32,424 nt of DNA from Streptosporangiales bacterium (GTDB taxonomy: Bacteria; Actinomycetota; Actinomycetes; Streptosporangiales; Streptosporangiaceae). The position numbers and the translations under genes were made by a program. Below the pieces are notes generated by a model, which was given only the letters and a program-made list of their open reading frames with translations, was not told where the DNA came from and ran no database searches. Every line of letters starts with the position of its first letter. The stretch's first letter is position 1. The DNA lies in contig JADGPC010000019.1 of assembly GCA_017882645.1 (NCBI GenBank), positions 1-32,424 on the forward strand. Reading direction: 5' to 3'. Below are positions 1 through 7,897 of the stretch, one piece after another.

Positions 1-198
1 ATGGTGTCGCGGAGGGCCATGAACATGCTCCTAGTCGTGCGGAACGGTGCTGCCGGACCTCGGGCTGCCGGGCCTGGGCCTGCCGTCCGCTGGCTAACTG
101 GCTTACATGCAGATGGGCGGTCCATCCTGTGCCGTCCCGTTCCACGCCGGAACGGGCTCGGCGTGCCCGGCCGGGTTGCGGCCCGGTGACCGGCCGAG
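1..198. other. left edge, no supported gene
   Basis: I see no convincing gene here. A plus-strand open frame runs from base 1 to 189, but its product is Gly/Ala/Arg/Pro-rich with no recognisable domain and no ribosome binding site can be judged at the edge. The only structure noted is the hairpin at 190-207 that ends the neighbouring minus-strand gene. Confidence 0.5.
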
Positions 199-207
199 TC
201 AGGCCGG
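190..207 (-). terminator. small hairpin at end of TPR gene
   Basis: CCGGCC, six-base loop, GGCCGG. The stop codon of the minus-strand TPR gene lies in the loop. It has no U-tract, which is common for actinomycete terminators, so it is only a candidate. Confidence 0.3.
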
Positions 208-2295
208 CCAGTAGGAGCAGCGCGCGCCGGTATGCACGGTCTGGCGCAGGTGCGCGCCGACGACCGCATCGGCTTCCTCGATCCGGACGAGCGCACGGCG
301 GATAGCCTTGCCCACCGCGACGCGGGCGCGTTCGGCGTCGTCGGGAAACGACCGGACGCGCCCGCTCAGTCCCGCGGCGCTGGCCAGCTGCGCGGCGAGC
401 CACTCGCGTTCGCCGCGGGCCCGCTCGGCCCGGTCGTGCGCGGCTGCCGTTTCCAGCTCGGCCATCTCGGCGTCCAGTTGCGCCAGGCGGCCGCGGTACT
501 CGGCGATGGCCTGATGGTCCAGGACCGGCTGGGCCCCGAGGCCGGCGGCCGGGCTGCCCAGCGTCGGACTGCCCAGCGTCGGACTGCCCAGCACGGCGAG
601 CCCTTTCACGAGATCGGCGGCCGGTATCTGCTGGCGCGGATTGGCGATCAGGACGGCGAGGTGAAGCATGCCGATGCTGTCCTCGACCAGCACGGTCCGG
701 TCCGCCACGGCGAGCCGCCACTTCCGCCCGACCCGGTCGCACGCCGCGAACCGGCGGCCCCGGCTCGCCCGGTCGCGGCTCGCCCGGTCGCCGGTCGCCC
801 GGTCGCGGCTCGCCCGGTCGCCGCTAGCCTCGCCGCCGCTAGCAGGGCCGCGGCCGTCCGGGCCGGGGATGCCCAGCGCGCGTGACTCGCTCGCGGCTGC
901 GTCCAGCTCCCGCCCGGCGGCCTCGTCGTCGCCGGGATGCCCGCGAAGCTGGTGCGCCCGCGCCAGCCGCTGCCTGGACGAGACCACCGCGGGCCAGTGC
1001 GCGAGCGCGAGATTGTGCTGGACGGCCGCGCGCAGGTGGTCAACGGCCCGGTCGAGCTGCCCCGCGGTCAGCGCGGCGATCCCGAGGGCCTGCTGAGCCG
1101 AGCCGAAGCAGGTGACTCCGAGGCTGCCGACCATCGGCAGCTGCGCATACGGGCGGAGCAGCTCGTACGCCTCGGCGGCGATGTCGGCATCCTCGACCAG
1201 GTACCCCGCCTCCACGACGCCGTTCATCGTCACCAGCCAGCTGCTGGACCGCGGCAGCCGGGCGAGGTCGCTGCCGCGCAGCACCGCCAGGCAGCTGGCC
1301 GCCGTGCGCGCGTCGCCACCCAGGGCCGCGGCGACCGCGAGCCCGGCGACGGCCGAGTTGTCCACGGCGCTGAGCGCGGGGGAGCGGACCCGCTCGGTCA
1401 GCATCGGCAGCAGCTCGACCAGGCGGCCCTGGTACCAGCGGATGGTCGCCAGCTGAGCGCCGGGCCACCACTGGGCGTCGATATCGCCCGCCGCCACGCC
1501 GTTCTTGGCGCAGATGCTGGCCAGCGACTCGGCCTCGTCGAGGTCGCCCGCCCGGATCGCGAGCATGACCTCGATGGCGCTGACGACGAAGCCGACCGCC
1601 GGATGGTCATTCTGGTCGAGGTGATCGCGCAGTTCGCCCAGGAACCGGCCGGCGTGCGGATCCCCCGCCGAGTAGGAGTCGACCGTCTGCCACATCAGGC
1701 CCATCAGCTGGTCGCTCCGGCGCTCGGTGCGGAAGCTCGCCTTGATCAGCTCGACGGCCAGCTCGCGGCGCAGGGTGACGTGGTCCGGGCCGAGCAGGCA
1801 GTGGTGGGCCAGGCTCAGCGCCTCGGCCAGCGGCACGGAATCGCTGGCCGCCCTGGCCTGGTCGAGTACCGCCAGGATGCCCGCGGTCTCGCCCTGGCGG
1901 TAATCGGCTTCGCCGGCCAGCCTGGCCCGGATGCGAAGCGCGATGCAGGAGTGCTCGTCGAGCAGCGACAGGGCCTGCTGCAGCCGCGCCTCGAGCATGA
2001 CCGAGCCGGTCACGGTGCGGCGCTCGCTCACCCAGAGCCCGGCCAGGCCCAGGGCGGCCACGGCCATCGCCGGCACGTCACCCGCGAGATCGGCCAGCTG
2101 GTACGCCCGCTCGAAGCTCTGCCGGCTGGCTCGCAGATCGCCGTCGGTGTTCAGCGCGCGGTCGCCGTCCGCCAGCGCGGCGTGCAGCTCATCGGGCAGC
2201 GGCTCGGACGGGAACTCACCGGGCGCGAACTCATCAGGCGGGCGGGCGGCCGACTGCCGCCGACTCGCGGCATCCTGATCGGCCTCGCTCGTCAT
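199..2295 (-). CDS. TPR-rich regulatory-type protein with actinobacterial C-terminal module
   Basis: This 698-residue protein is mostly helical TPR-like repeats (about residues 25-450; many Ala/Leu-rich pairs such as SFERAYQLADLAGD), as in the sensor half of LAL/SARP regulators, but there is no P-loop and no recognisable DNA-binding domain. A low-complexity linker rich in Gly-Asp-Arg-Ala repeats follows. The C-terminal part (about 530-698) has a coiled coil and ends in VGKAIRRALVRIEEAD..., a module I know from the C-termini of many large actinobacterial regulators. I chose the ATG at 2295 because upstream sequence in this frame is Arg/Pro-rich, overlaps the NUDIX gene, and GGGGG sits just before this ATG. 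Two sets of 15-bp tandem repeats (554-598 and 766-825) expand the linker in frame. Role: probably protein-protein interaction or signalling; the function is unknown. Confidence 0.75.
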   Translation of the reverse strand: MTSEADQDAASRRQSAARPPDEFAPGEFPSEPLPDELHAALADGDRALNTDGDLRASRQSFERAYQLADLAGDVPAMAVAALGLAGLWVSERRTVTGSVMLEARLQQALSLLDEHSCIALRIRARLAGEADYRQGETAGILAVLDQARAASDSVPLAEALSLAHHCLLGPDHVTLRRELAVELIKASFRTERRSDQLMGLMWQTVDSYSAGDPHAGRFLGELRDHLDQNDHPAVGFVVSAIEVMLAIRAGDLDEAESLASICAKNGVAAGDIDAQWWPGAQLATIRWYQGRLVELLPMLTERVRSPALSAVDNSAVAGLAVAAALGGDARTAASCLAVLRGSDLARLPRSSSWLVTMNGVVEAGYLVEDADIAAEAYELLRPYAQLPMVGSLGVTCFGSAQQALGIAALTAGQLDRAVDHLRAAVQHNLALAHWPAVVSSRQRLARAHQLRGHPGDDEAAGRELDAAASESRALGIPGPDGRGPASGGEASGDRASRDRATGDRASRDRASRGRRFAACDRVGRKWRLAVADRTVLVEDSIGMLHLAVLIANPRQQIPAADLVKGLAVLGSPTLGSPTLGSPAAGLGAQPVLDHQAIAEYRGRLAQLDAEMAELETAAAHDRAERARGEREWLAAQLASAAGLSGRVRSFPDDAERARVAVGKAIRRALVRIEEADAVVGAHLRQTVHTGARCSYWPA
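554..598. repeat. 15-bp in-frame tandem repeat
   Basis: Units of CTGCCCAGCGTCGGA at 554-568 and 569-583, then a partial third. On the minus strand they encode repeated Leu-Gly-Ser-Pro-Thr in the TPR protein. Being 15 bp, copy changes keep the frame. Confidence 0.85.
766..825. repeat. 15-bp in-frame tandem repeat, four units
   Basis: Four units beginning CGCCCGGTCG at 766, 781, 796 and 811. Units 1 and 3 are identical. They encode the Arg/Asp/Ala-rich linker of the minus-strand TPR protein. Confidence 0.9.
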
Positions 2296-2396
2296 GCCCC
2301 CAAATGTATTAGCGGCGGATCTGTCCCGTCGAGGGGAGAACCCGTGCTTCGGCCAGACTGGTAACACGATGACAGTCGATCGGGCAGGCGGTAGCG

Positions 2397-2855
2397 GTGA
2401 GCAGCACACGTTCGCAGGTCGTGAAGGCAATGGTGGTGATCCGGCGGCCGCGGGACGGCGCGCTGCTGGTGTCCGGGCACGACGATACGGCTCTGGCTCC
2501 GTTTCACCGGCCGCTCGGCGGTCACGTGGAGTTCGGCGAGTACGCCGAGGCGACCGTGCATCGCGAGTTCGCCGAGGAGATCGGCCAGGCCCTGACCGAC
2601 GTCGTGCTGCTCGGCGTGGTGGAGAACATATTCGATTGGCAGGGCGCCACCGCGCACGAGATCGTGTTCGTCTACGCGGCCGCGTTCCGTGACCCGGCCG
2701 CCTATGAGATCGCCGAGCAGTGCATCCTCGACGAGACGGACGGCGCGAACCGCGTGGTGTGGCGTTCGCCGGCCGCGACCAGCCCGCCCTTGTACCCCGA
2801 CGGGATCGCGAGACTTGTGCACGAGGCCGCCCAGGCAGGGCTGATCCCGGGTTAG
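2397..2855 (+). CDS. NUDIX hydrolase
   Basis: 152 residues, the usual size of a single-domain MutT/NUDIX protein. The Nudix box runs from Gly42 to about residue 64: G-x5-E48-x7-R56-E57-F-A-E60-E61-I-G63. The Mg-binding glutamates are all present. The last position, normally aliphatic, is Gln64. Such enzymes hydrolyse nucleoside diphosphates linked to another moiety; the substrate cannot be read from the sequence. The start is the GTG at 2397, giving a Nudix beta-strand (VVKAMVVIRRP) at the right distance; the Met at codon 12 is an alternative. The gene is divergent from the TPR gene with 101 bp between them, and its stop abuts the LacI-type palindrome at 2854. Confidence 0.88.
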   Translation: MSSTRSQVVKAMVVIRRPRDGALLVSGHDDTALAPFHRPLGGHVEFGEYAEATVHREFAEEIGQALTDVVLLGVVENIFDWQGATAHEIVFVYAAAFRDPAAYEIAEQCILDETDGANRVVWRSPAATSPPLYPDGIARLVHEAAQAGLIPG

Positions 2856-2869
2856 TCAAGCGCTTGACT
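2854..2869. promoter_or_regulatory. LacI-type operator candidate, perfect 16-bp palindrome
   Basis: AGTCAAGCGCTTGACT is a perfect palindrome with a central CpG flanked by AAG/CTT, the layout of LacI/GalR-family operators. It overlaps the -35 of the promoter below, where a bound repressor would block RNA polymerase. A LacI-family regulator is encoded at 14723-15883. The pairing of this regulator with this site is inference. Confidence 0.6.
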
Positions 2870-2893
2870 TGAGGCATCGAGCGGATGTAGCGT
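2864..2893 (+). promoter_or_regulatory. promoter candidate for the SAHH-like gene block
   Basis: TTGACT (2864-2869), an 18-bp spacer, then TAGCGT (2888-2893), which fits the actinobacterial TAnnnT -10. It would start transcription near 2900, about 70 nt before the metallophosphoesterase fragment. Its -35 is the right end of the palindrome at 2854-2869. Confidence 0.5.
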
Positions 2894-2968
2894 CCGCGTA
2901 ACGGCCGGAATCAGCGTGCTCAGCTGGTCGCCGGGCGGGACAGGGATGGCGCTCGGGAGAGGCCGCGG

Positions 2969-3346
2969 ATGAGGGTCTTCTTCGTCTCGGACATTCACGG
3001 CTCGGAGACGTGCTTCCGCAAGCTGGTCACCGCCGGGAAGTTCTACGGGGCCGACCTGCTGATCATGGGCGGCGACCTGGCCGGCAAGGAACTGGTCCCC
3101 GTTGTCGAGCATGCAGGCTCATGGACGGCGCGATTCCGCGCTACCGAGTTCACCGGGCGGCGGGTGTTCCTGCGCGCCGTCGATGTCTTCCATATCGACA
3201 GCGGCCTGGTGCGGCATGAGTCCTCCTGGTACGGCGACGGCTGGCTGCGGCAGCGACTGGGCGAGCAGGCAGGGCAGCCTGACCTGATCCCGCCGTCGCT
3301 GCCGGTGACCCCGCCGCTCGGCGCCTCGGGGATGCGGTTCCGTTGA
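2969..3346 (+). pseudogene. truncated metallophosphoesterase
   Basis: The first 65 or so residues are a clear calcineurin-like metallophosphoesterase start: SDIHG gives metal ligands Asp8 and His10, and [15 protein letters not shown] gives the second metal motif. A full enzyme then needs GNHD/E and GHxH motifs over 200 or more residues. Here the frame changes character after about residue 67 and stops at 125 without either motif, so a two-metal site cannot be complete. It has a good ribosome binding site (GGGAGAGG, 2955-2962). Its TGA overlaps the TTG start of the next gene (TTGA), so translation may still couple the two. Either an internal deletion has destroyed the gene or the short protein has a new role; I favour the remnant. 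Confidence 0.6.
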
Positions 3347-4515
3347 CCGCGCGGATTGACTGGGTGCGCGACAGCTGCCGGCTGCTGTCGGGGATCTCGG
3401 CGGAGTTCGCCAGGACCCGCCCGTTCGACGGGCTGACGATCGGCACCGGGATACACCTGGAGCCGAAGACCGTGGCCCTCATCCTGACCCTGGCCAGCGG
3501 CGGGGCGCGGATGATCTCGACCGGCAACCTGTCAAGCACGCAGGCCGAGACGGTCGGCTACCTGCGCCACCGGTGCGTGCAGGTGATCGGCGAGACCACC
3601 ACGGACCGGGCGCGGCATGCGGCCGACCTGCGCGAGGTGATCGGCGAGAAACCCGGCCTGCTCCTGGACAACGGCGGTGACCTGTTCCTCGGCTACCTCA
3701 GCGATCCCTACCCGGGGCTGCTCGGCGGCACCGAGGAGACGACCTCGGGCCGGACGCGGCTCAGGCCGCTGGCCGGCCGGCTGGACGTGCCGGTGCTGGT
3801 CATCAACGACAGCCCGATCAAGCAGTTCGCCGAGAACCGGCACGCCGTCGGGCTGAGCGTGCTCGAGTCATACCTGCGGATCACTAACCGGATGACCAAC
3901 GGCCGCCGGGCCGTCGTGTTCGGCTACGGTGCCTGCGGCAAGGGGATCGCCGCCGCGTTCCGCAGCGCGCACGCGCTCGTGGCGGTCATCGAGACCGACC
4001 CGGTGGCGCGGCTAGAGGCCTGCCTGGACGGATTCGACGTTCCGGCGCGGGATGATGCGCTGCGCGAGGCCGACATCGTGATCACGGCGACCGGCGCCGA
4101 CGCGGTCGTTCGGGGCGCGGATCTGGCAGTGCTGCGGGACGACGTGGTGCTGTGCAACGCCGGTCACTTCCCGGTCGAGATTGCCGTGGACGAACTGGAG
4201 AGCTCGCCGCTGACCCGGCGCCGCGAGGCCGCGGCTGACGGGATCGCGACCCTGCTGCTGGATGACGGCCGCCGGGTTCACCTCCTCGCCGGCGGTCACA
4301 TGGTCAACCTGGCTGGTCCCCGGCCGCTCGGGAACTCGATCGAGTCCATGGACCTCGGGTTCGCCTTGCAGGCCCGCTGCCTGGAAGCGATCGCCAATGG
4401 CTCGGTCGGCGCCGGTCAGGTCGTCGTGGCCGTGCCGAGGTTCATCGACGAGCGGGTCGCCCGCGCGTTCCTCGACGCTTACGGCACCTCGGTCACGCGG
4501 CCCGCGGACGCGTGA
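3343..4515 (+). CDS. divergent S-adenosylhomocysteine hydrolase-like protein
   Basis: 390 residues, shorter than typical AdoHcy hydrolases (430-490). The NAD-binding Rossmann motif is clear (GYGACGKG, 194-201), with an acidic residue after beta-2 (VIETDP). By eye, human His55, Asp131, Glu156, Lys186 and His301 correspond to His38 (IHLEPKT), Asp109 (DNGGD), Glu131/132 (TEETTSG), Lys160 (NDSPIK) and His275 (NAGHF). Human Asp190 appears as Glu164, and the GHPSFVM loop that closes on adenosine is replaced by GPRPLGNS. The redox core therefore looks intact while the substrate pocket is changed, so it may act on a different nucleoside-like thioether or alcohol, or may be a poor hydrolase. The start is TTG in a 4-nt overlap with the upstream fragment; GTG at 3364 is an alternative. 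It is in the same block as the APH-fold kinase. Confidence 0.82.
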   Translation: MTARIDWVRDSCRLLSGISAEFARTRPFDGLTIGTGIHLEPKTVALILTLASGGARMISTGNLSSTQAETVGYLRHRCVQVIGETTTDRARHAADLREVIGEKPGLLLDNGGDLFLGYLSDPYPGLLGGTEETTSGRTRLRPLAGRLDVPVLVINDSPIKQFAENRHAVGLSVLESYLRITNRMTNGRRAVVFGYGACGKGIAAAFRSAHALVAVIETDPVARLEACLDGFDVPARDDALREADIVITATGADAVVRGADLAVLRDDVVLCNAGHFPVEIAVDELESSPLTRRREAAADGIATLLLDDGRRVHLLAGGHMVNLAGPRPLGNSIESMDLGFALQARCLEAIANGSVGAGQVVVAVPRFIDERVARAFLDAYGTSVTRPADA

Positions 4516-4585
4516 GCAGCGAGGTCGGCCGCCGAGCCGGGCTGTGCCTCAGCCGTGGCGCTGGGCCGTGGCGCTGGGCCTTGCT

Positions 4586-4616
4586 GGGCCGTTGCGATAA
4601 GGGGCCGTTGCGATAA
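4586..4616. repeat. tandem 15-bp direct repeat
   Basis: GGGCCGTTGCGATAA occurs at 4586-4600 and 4602-4616, one base apart. It lies in the 202-bp gap between the SAHH-like gene and the kinase and just upstream of a weak promoter match. A shorter GTGGCGCTGGGCC repeat precedes it. It could be a direct-repeat regulator site or simple slippage. Confidence 0.8.
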
Positions 4617-4636
4617 AAGGTCAACCAAATTACCCT
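4608..4636 (+). promoter_or_regulatory. weak promoter candidate for the kinase gene
   Basis: TTGCGA (4608-4613), 17-bp spacer, TACCCT (4631-4636). The -35 lies in the second copy of the direct repeat. The -10 is poor, so this is tentative. Confidence 0.25.
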
Positions 4637-4717
4637 TGGCACAGCGCGGCGCAGCCCCGCTCACTGACCCCCGGATCGCGAGGTCGCGATGGCAGTTCAT
4701 GTCCTGGCGGAGTTGCC

Positions 4718-5734
4718 GTGAGCGCGCCGACGCTGGCCGCGCCGGAGCGGGTGGACGCGGCGGGCACCGCGGACATGACGGAGCTGGCCAGGGTCGCTTG
4801 CGGCCGGTACGGGATCTCGCCGGACAGCAGGCTGCACCTCTATCCGCTGACCGAGAACTGGACCTACCGGCTGCAGGCCGGGTCGTCGGCTCCGGTCGTG
4901 CTGCGCATCTACCGGCCCGGCGGCCGCTCGCCGGCCGAGATCATGTCGGAGCTCGCGTGGATGAACGCCATCGGAACGGGCGCCCGGTCGCTGGTACCCG
5001 CGGTCATCCCCACCCTCACGGGCAGCCAGGTGCTCGAGCTGAGCCGCGCCGCGCCGCTCGCCCCCTGTTACTGCGTGCTGTTCAGCTACGCGGCCGGCCG
5101 CGAGCCGGCCGAGGAGGAGCTGGCGGCCTGGTTTCCCGAGCTCGGCGCGATCACGGCGCGACTGCATCAGCACGCCAGGTCGTGGAACCGGCCGCCGTGG
5201 TTCCGGCGCCCGCGCTGGGACGTGAGCACGACGCTCGGCGGCCGGCCCCACTGGGGACCGTGGCAGTCGAGCGTGACCGATGCCGAGCAGCTCAGGCAGC
5301 TGGAGCGCCTCGCCGAGGTGGTCACGGCGCGACTGCGCGCGTTCGGCGAGGGAGCGGACAGGTTCGGCCTCGTGCATGCCGACCTGCGGCTGGCGAACCT
5401 GCTCGTCGAACGGGACCGCATCACGGTCATCGACTTCGAGGACTGCGGCCTCAGCTGGTACCTGTATGACCTCGCTTGCGCGCTCACCTTCAACGAGGAC
5501 CGCGGTGACGTCCGCGAGCTCGTCGCGCTGTGGGTCGACGGATACCGGCAGGTCGAGCGGCTATCGGCCGAAGACGAGAAGGAGATCGACACGTTCCTCA
5601 TGCTCCGCCGGCTGATGCTGACCGCTTACGCGGGCCTGCGGCACGACACCGAGCTGGCGGCGGAGATGCGGGCGAGCGGCTATAACGCGCGGACGTGCGC
5701 GATCGCCGAGCCGTACCTGAGCCGCTTCGGCTGA
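4718..5734 (+). CDS. APH-fold small-molecule kinase (HSK2/SrkA-like)
   Basis: 338 residues with the protein-kinase-like APH fold. The N-lobe (about 38-85) has a lysine-poor ATP strand ending VVLRIYRPG. The C-lobe holds the catalytic loop HADLRLANLL (H-x-D-x4-N) and the metal-binding DFED. The spacing resembles the HSK2/SrkA group of aminoglycoside-phosphotransferase-type kinases, which phosphorylate hydroxyl groups of small metabolites or proteins. An antibiotic-resistance role is not suggested by the neighbours, which are metabolic. The start is GTG at 4718, with GGAG five bases upstream. It follows the SAHH-like gene on the same strand, and the next FAD enzyme has its own likely promoter. 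The substrate is unknown. Confidence 0.8.
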   Translation: MSAPTLAAPERVDAAGTADMTELARVACGRYGISPDSRLHLYPLTENWTYRLQAGSSAPVVLRIYRPGGRSPAEIMSELAWMNAIGTGARSLVPAVIPTLTGSQVLELSRAAPLAPCYCVLFSYAAGREPAEEELAAWFPELGAITARLHQHARSWNRPPWFRRPRWDVSTTLGGRPHWGPWQSSVTDAEQLRQLERLAEVVTARLRAFGEGADRFGLVHADLRLANLLVERDRITVIDFEDCGLSWYLYDLACALTFNEDRGDVRELVALWVDGYRQVERLSAEDEKEIDTFLMLRRLMLTAYAGLRHDTELAAEMRASGYNARTCAIAEPYLSRFG

Positions 5735-5794
5735 GAAACGGCTGCCCGCGCCCGGATGACCTCTGACCGCGACCTGCTGGCGCGGCCGTTGGCA

Positions 5795-5823
5795 TTGGCG
5801 TGGGCGGGGAGCTCAGCTAGGAT
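5795..5823 (+). promoter_or_regulatory. promoter candidate for FAD oxidoreductase
   Basis: TTGGCG (5795-5800), exactly 17 bp, TAGGAT (5818-5823). A start near 5830 would leave a leader of about 30 nt with GGTGAGGT (5847-5854) as ribosome binding site before the GTG at 5861. Confidence 0.5.
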
Positions 5824-5860
5824 TTGGGCATACCATTTCTCTCGCAGGTGAGGTCCGCCG

Positions 5861-7090
5861 GTGCCTGGTCCGCGTGACGCCGAGATCACGATCATCGGAG
5901 GCGGGGCGGTCGGCGCCGCGGTCGCCTACTTCCTGGCCAGGAACGGCTGGCGTGACATCCAGCTGCTCGAAGGCCGGGGGCTGTGCGAGGCGACTAGCAG
6001 CCAGGCGGCCGGCTTCGTCGGCCAGGCCAGGCCGACCGTCGAGCGGGCGCGGCTGACGATGGCAGCCGCCGACGTGTTCCGCCGTTTCGAGGCCGACACC
6101 GGCTATCCGACGGACTTCCGCGAATGCGGGGCGGTCCGGCTGGCCCTTTCCGATGCATCGGTCCGCGAGCTGCGGCAGATCGCCGAGACAGCGGAAAGCA
6201 CCGGCCTGCCGGTCGAGTTCCTGACCGACGCGCGGCTGCGCGGCATCTTCCCCGTGCTCGAGCGCACGGAGGGGGTCAAGGCCGCGCTGTGGTCGCCGAC
6301 CGACGGCTATCTGCAGCCCAACAGCCTCGTCACCGCCTACGTCAGCGCCGCGCGGGACCTGGGTGTCACGGTCGCCACGCACGCCGCCGTGACCGGCATC
6401 GGGGTGCGAGGCGGCGCGATCGAGTCGGTCTCGACCGATGCGGGCAGCTGCCGGACCGATCGGGTGATCATCGCGGCCGGGCCCTGGTCCGCGGCGGTGG
6501 CCAGGCTGGTCGGCCTGGAGCTACCGATCGTTCCGGTGCTGCACGAGTACTTCGTCACCGAGCCGGTTCAGGGCTGGCACGCCGGCCTGCCCTGCCTGCG
6601 CATCCCCGAGGTCCAGGTCTACGCGCGCGGCGAGAGCGACCGAGTGCTCTGCGGCGGTTTCGAGAACCGCGGGACGAGCATCGATCCGCGCGAGGTGCTG
6701 GTGACGTCCAGGCTGGCCGCGCGACCCGACTGGGATGTGCTCGGCGGCTTCGCGGCCAGCCTGAGCGCCTTCGCGCCCGCGGTCGCGGCGGCCGGAGTTG
6801 CCGCCACCTTCCAGGGCTGGCCCGCGTTCAGCCCGGACGGCAGGTTCATCGTCGGGCCGGTGAGCGCGATCGGGGGCCTCGCGTTCGCCGCGGCCTGCAA
6901 CGCCCACGGCGTCTCCGGCTCGGCGGGACTCGCCATCAGCCTGGTCGAGAGCCTGAGCGGCGATCCGTCGGGTTACGTGCGGTCGCTGAGCCCGGACCGG
7001 TTCATCCCCAGGACCTGGTCCTGGGAGGACGCGCGCCGGGACGCGCAGGCCGTCTACGAGAACTACTATCCGATGCCGGTCGCCTCCTAA
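5861..7090 (+). CDS. DAO-family FAD-dependent oxidoreductase (sarcosine/dimethylglycine oxidase type)
   Basis: 409 residues. The N-terminal FAD Rossmann motif is IIGGGAVGAAVAYFLARNGW, and the C-terminal flavin-binding stretch is AACNAHGVSGSAGLA. The protein matches the first half of dimethylglycine/sarcosine dehydrogenases but ends before any GcvT domain. Enzymes of this family oxidise the C-N bond of secondary or tertiary amino acids to an imine. It is a paralogue of the N-terminal half of the fusion at 10684. Where that protein has the TWHAAG histidine typical of covalent flavin attachment, this one reads SSQAAG, so FAD is probably bound non-covalently. The start is GTG with a good ribosome binding site. 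It converges on the SDR gene, with only 5 bp between the stops. Confidence 0.88.
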   Translation: MPGPRDAEITIIGGGAVGAAVAYFLARNGWRDIQLLEGRGLCEATSSQAAGFVGQARPTVERARLTMAAADVFRRFEADTGYPTDFRECGAVRLALSDASVRELRQIAETAESTGLPVEFLTDARLRGIFPVLERTEGVKAALWSPTDGYLQPNSLVTAYVSAARDLGVTVATHAAVTGIGVRGGAIESVSTDAGSCRTDRVIIAAGPWSAAVARLVGLELPIVPVLHEYFVTEPVQGWHAGLPCLRIPEVQVYARGESDRVLCGGFENRGTSIDPREVLVTSRLAARPDWDVLGGFAASLSAFAPAVAAAGVAATFQGWPAFSPDGRFIVGPVSAIGGLAFAAACNAHGVSGSAGLAISLVESLSGDPSGYVRSLSPDRFIPRTWSWEDARRDAQAVYENYYPMPVAS

Positions 7091-7095
7091 CCGCG

Positions 7096-7860
7096 TCAGA
7101 TCGCCGGGTGCATGGCCGTCAGGCCGCCGTCGACGTTCAGCGTGATGCCGGTGATGTAGGTCGCCCCGCTGCCGCACAGGAACGAGACGGCGGCCGCGAC
7201 CTCGGCCGCCTGGCCCACCCGCTTGAGCGGGCTGATCCGGCCCAGCGAGTCCTCGCTGAGCGTGGCGACGAACGGCTCGCTCAGCGGCGTCAGCACCCAG
7301 CCAGGGGCGACGGCGTTGACCAGGATGCCGAGCGGGGCGAGCTCGACGGACATCGACTTCGTCAGCGAGATGATCGCCGCCTTGGACGCGTTGTAGTGGG
7401 CGAACTCGGCCTCGGACAGCTGCCCGTTGGTTGAGGCGATGTTGACGATCCGGCCGCCCGTGCCCTGGTCGCGCATCGCCCGCGCGGCGGCGCCGCCGAT
7501 CAGGACGGGGCCGCGGACGTTGATGTCCATCAGCGCGTCCCAGGTATCGGCCGTGAAGTCGACGAACGGCACGGGGCTGTAGACGCCCGCGTTGTTAACG
7601 AGGACGTCGATCCGGCCGAGATGCTCGCGGACGGCCGGGACCAGGCGGGCGCAGTCGTCCGCCGAGCCGACGTCGGACCGCAGGCCAAGGACCTTGTCCT
7701 GGCGGGTCTGGTCCTGACCGGCGAGCCGGGCTGCCGCTGCGCTGACCTCGCCGGCGTTCCTGGCGCAGATCGCCACGGCGTAGCCGTCCGCGAGCAGTTG
7801 CTCAGCGCAGGCGTAGCCGATGCCCTTGCTCCCTCCGGTCACCAGTGCGACCTTGTCCAC
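7096..7860 (-). CDS. short-chain dehydrogenase/reductase
   Basis: 254 residues, a classical SDR. The cofactor motif is TGGSKGIG (8-15), followed by NNAG at 89-92. The catalytic set is Asn114, Ser143, Tyr156 and Lys160 (YNASK). Arg34 after beta-2 (ICARN) leans towards NADP(H), but this is uncertain. It would interconvert an alcohol and a ketone. The start is GTG at 7860 behind a perfect AGGAGG (7865-7870). It is the last gene of a minus-strand operon with the phosphotransferase (37-nt gap) and the permease, so it likely oxidises or reduces a product of the imported compound. Confidence 0.92.
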   Translation of the reverse strand: MDKVALVTGGSKGIGYACAEQLLADGYAVAICARNAGEVSAAAARLAGQDQTRQDKVLGLRSDVGSADDCARLVPAVREHLGRIDVLVNNAGVYSPVPFVDFTADTWDALMDINVRGPVLIGGAAARAMRDQGTGGRIVNIASTNGQLSEAEFAHYNASKAAIISLTKSMSVELAPLGILVNAVAPGWVLTPLSEPFVATLSEDSLGRISPLKRVGQAAEVAAAVSFLCGSGATYITGITLNVDGGLTAMHPAI

Positions 7861-7897
7861 AGTGCCTCCTCGGGTGCCCTGAATGCGCGTCCGCGCG

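Noticed and set aside
1-189. Open frame at the left edge, 62 codons
   Set aside because: Low-complexity product, no domain, no visible ribosome binding site.
766-825. CRISPR-like array
   Set aside because: Fifteen-base units are contiguous, without spacers, and are in-frame coding repeats.
937-2364. Long antisense frame under the TPR gene
   Set aside because: Same reason: a GC-rich shadow with no recognisable motif.
4718-5734. Aminoglycoside resistance gene
   Set aside because: The APH fold is shared by many metabolic kinases and the neighbourhood is catabolic.
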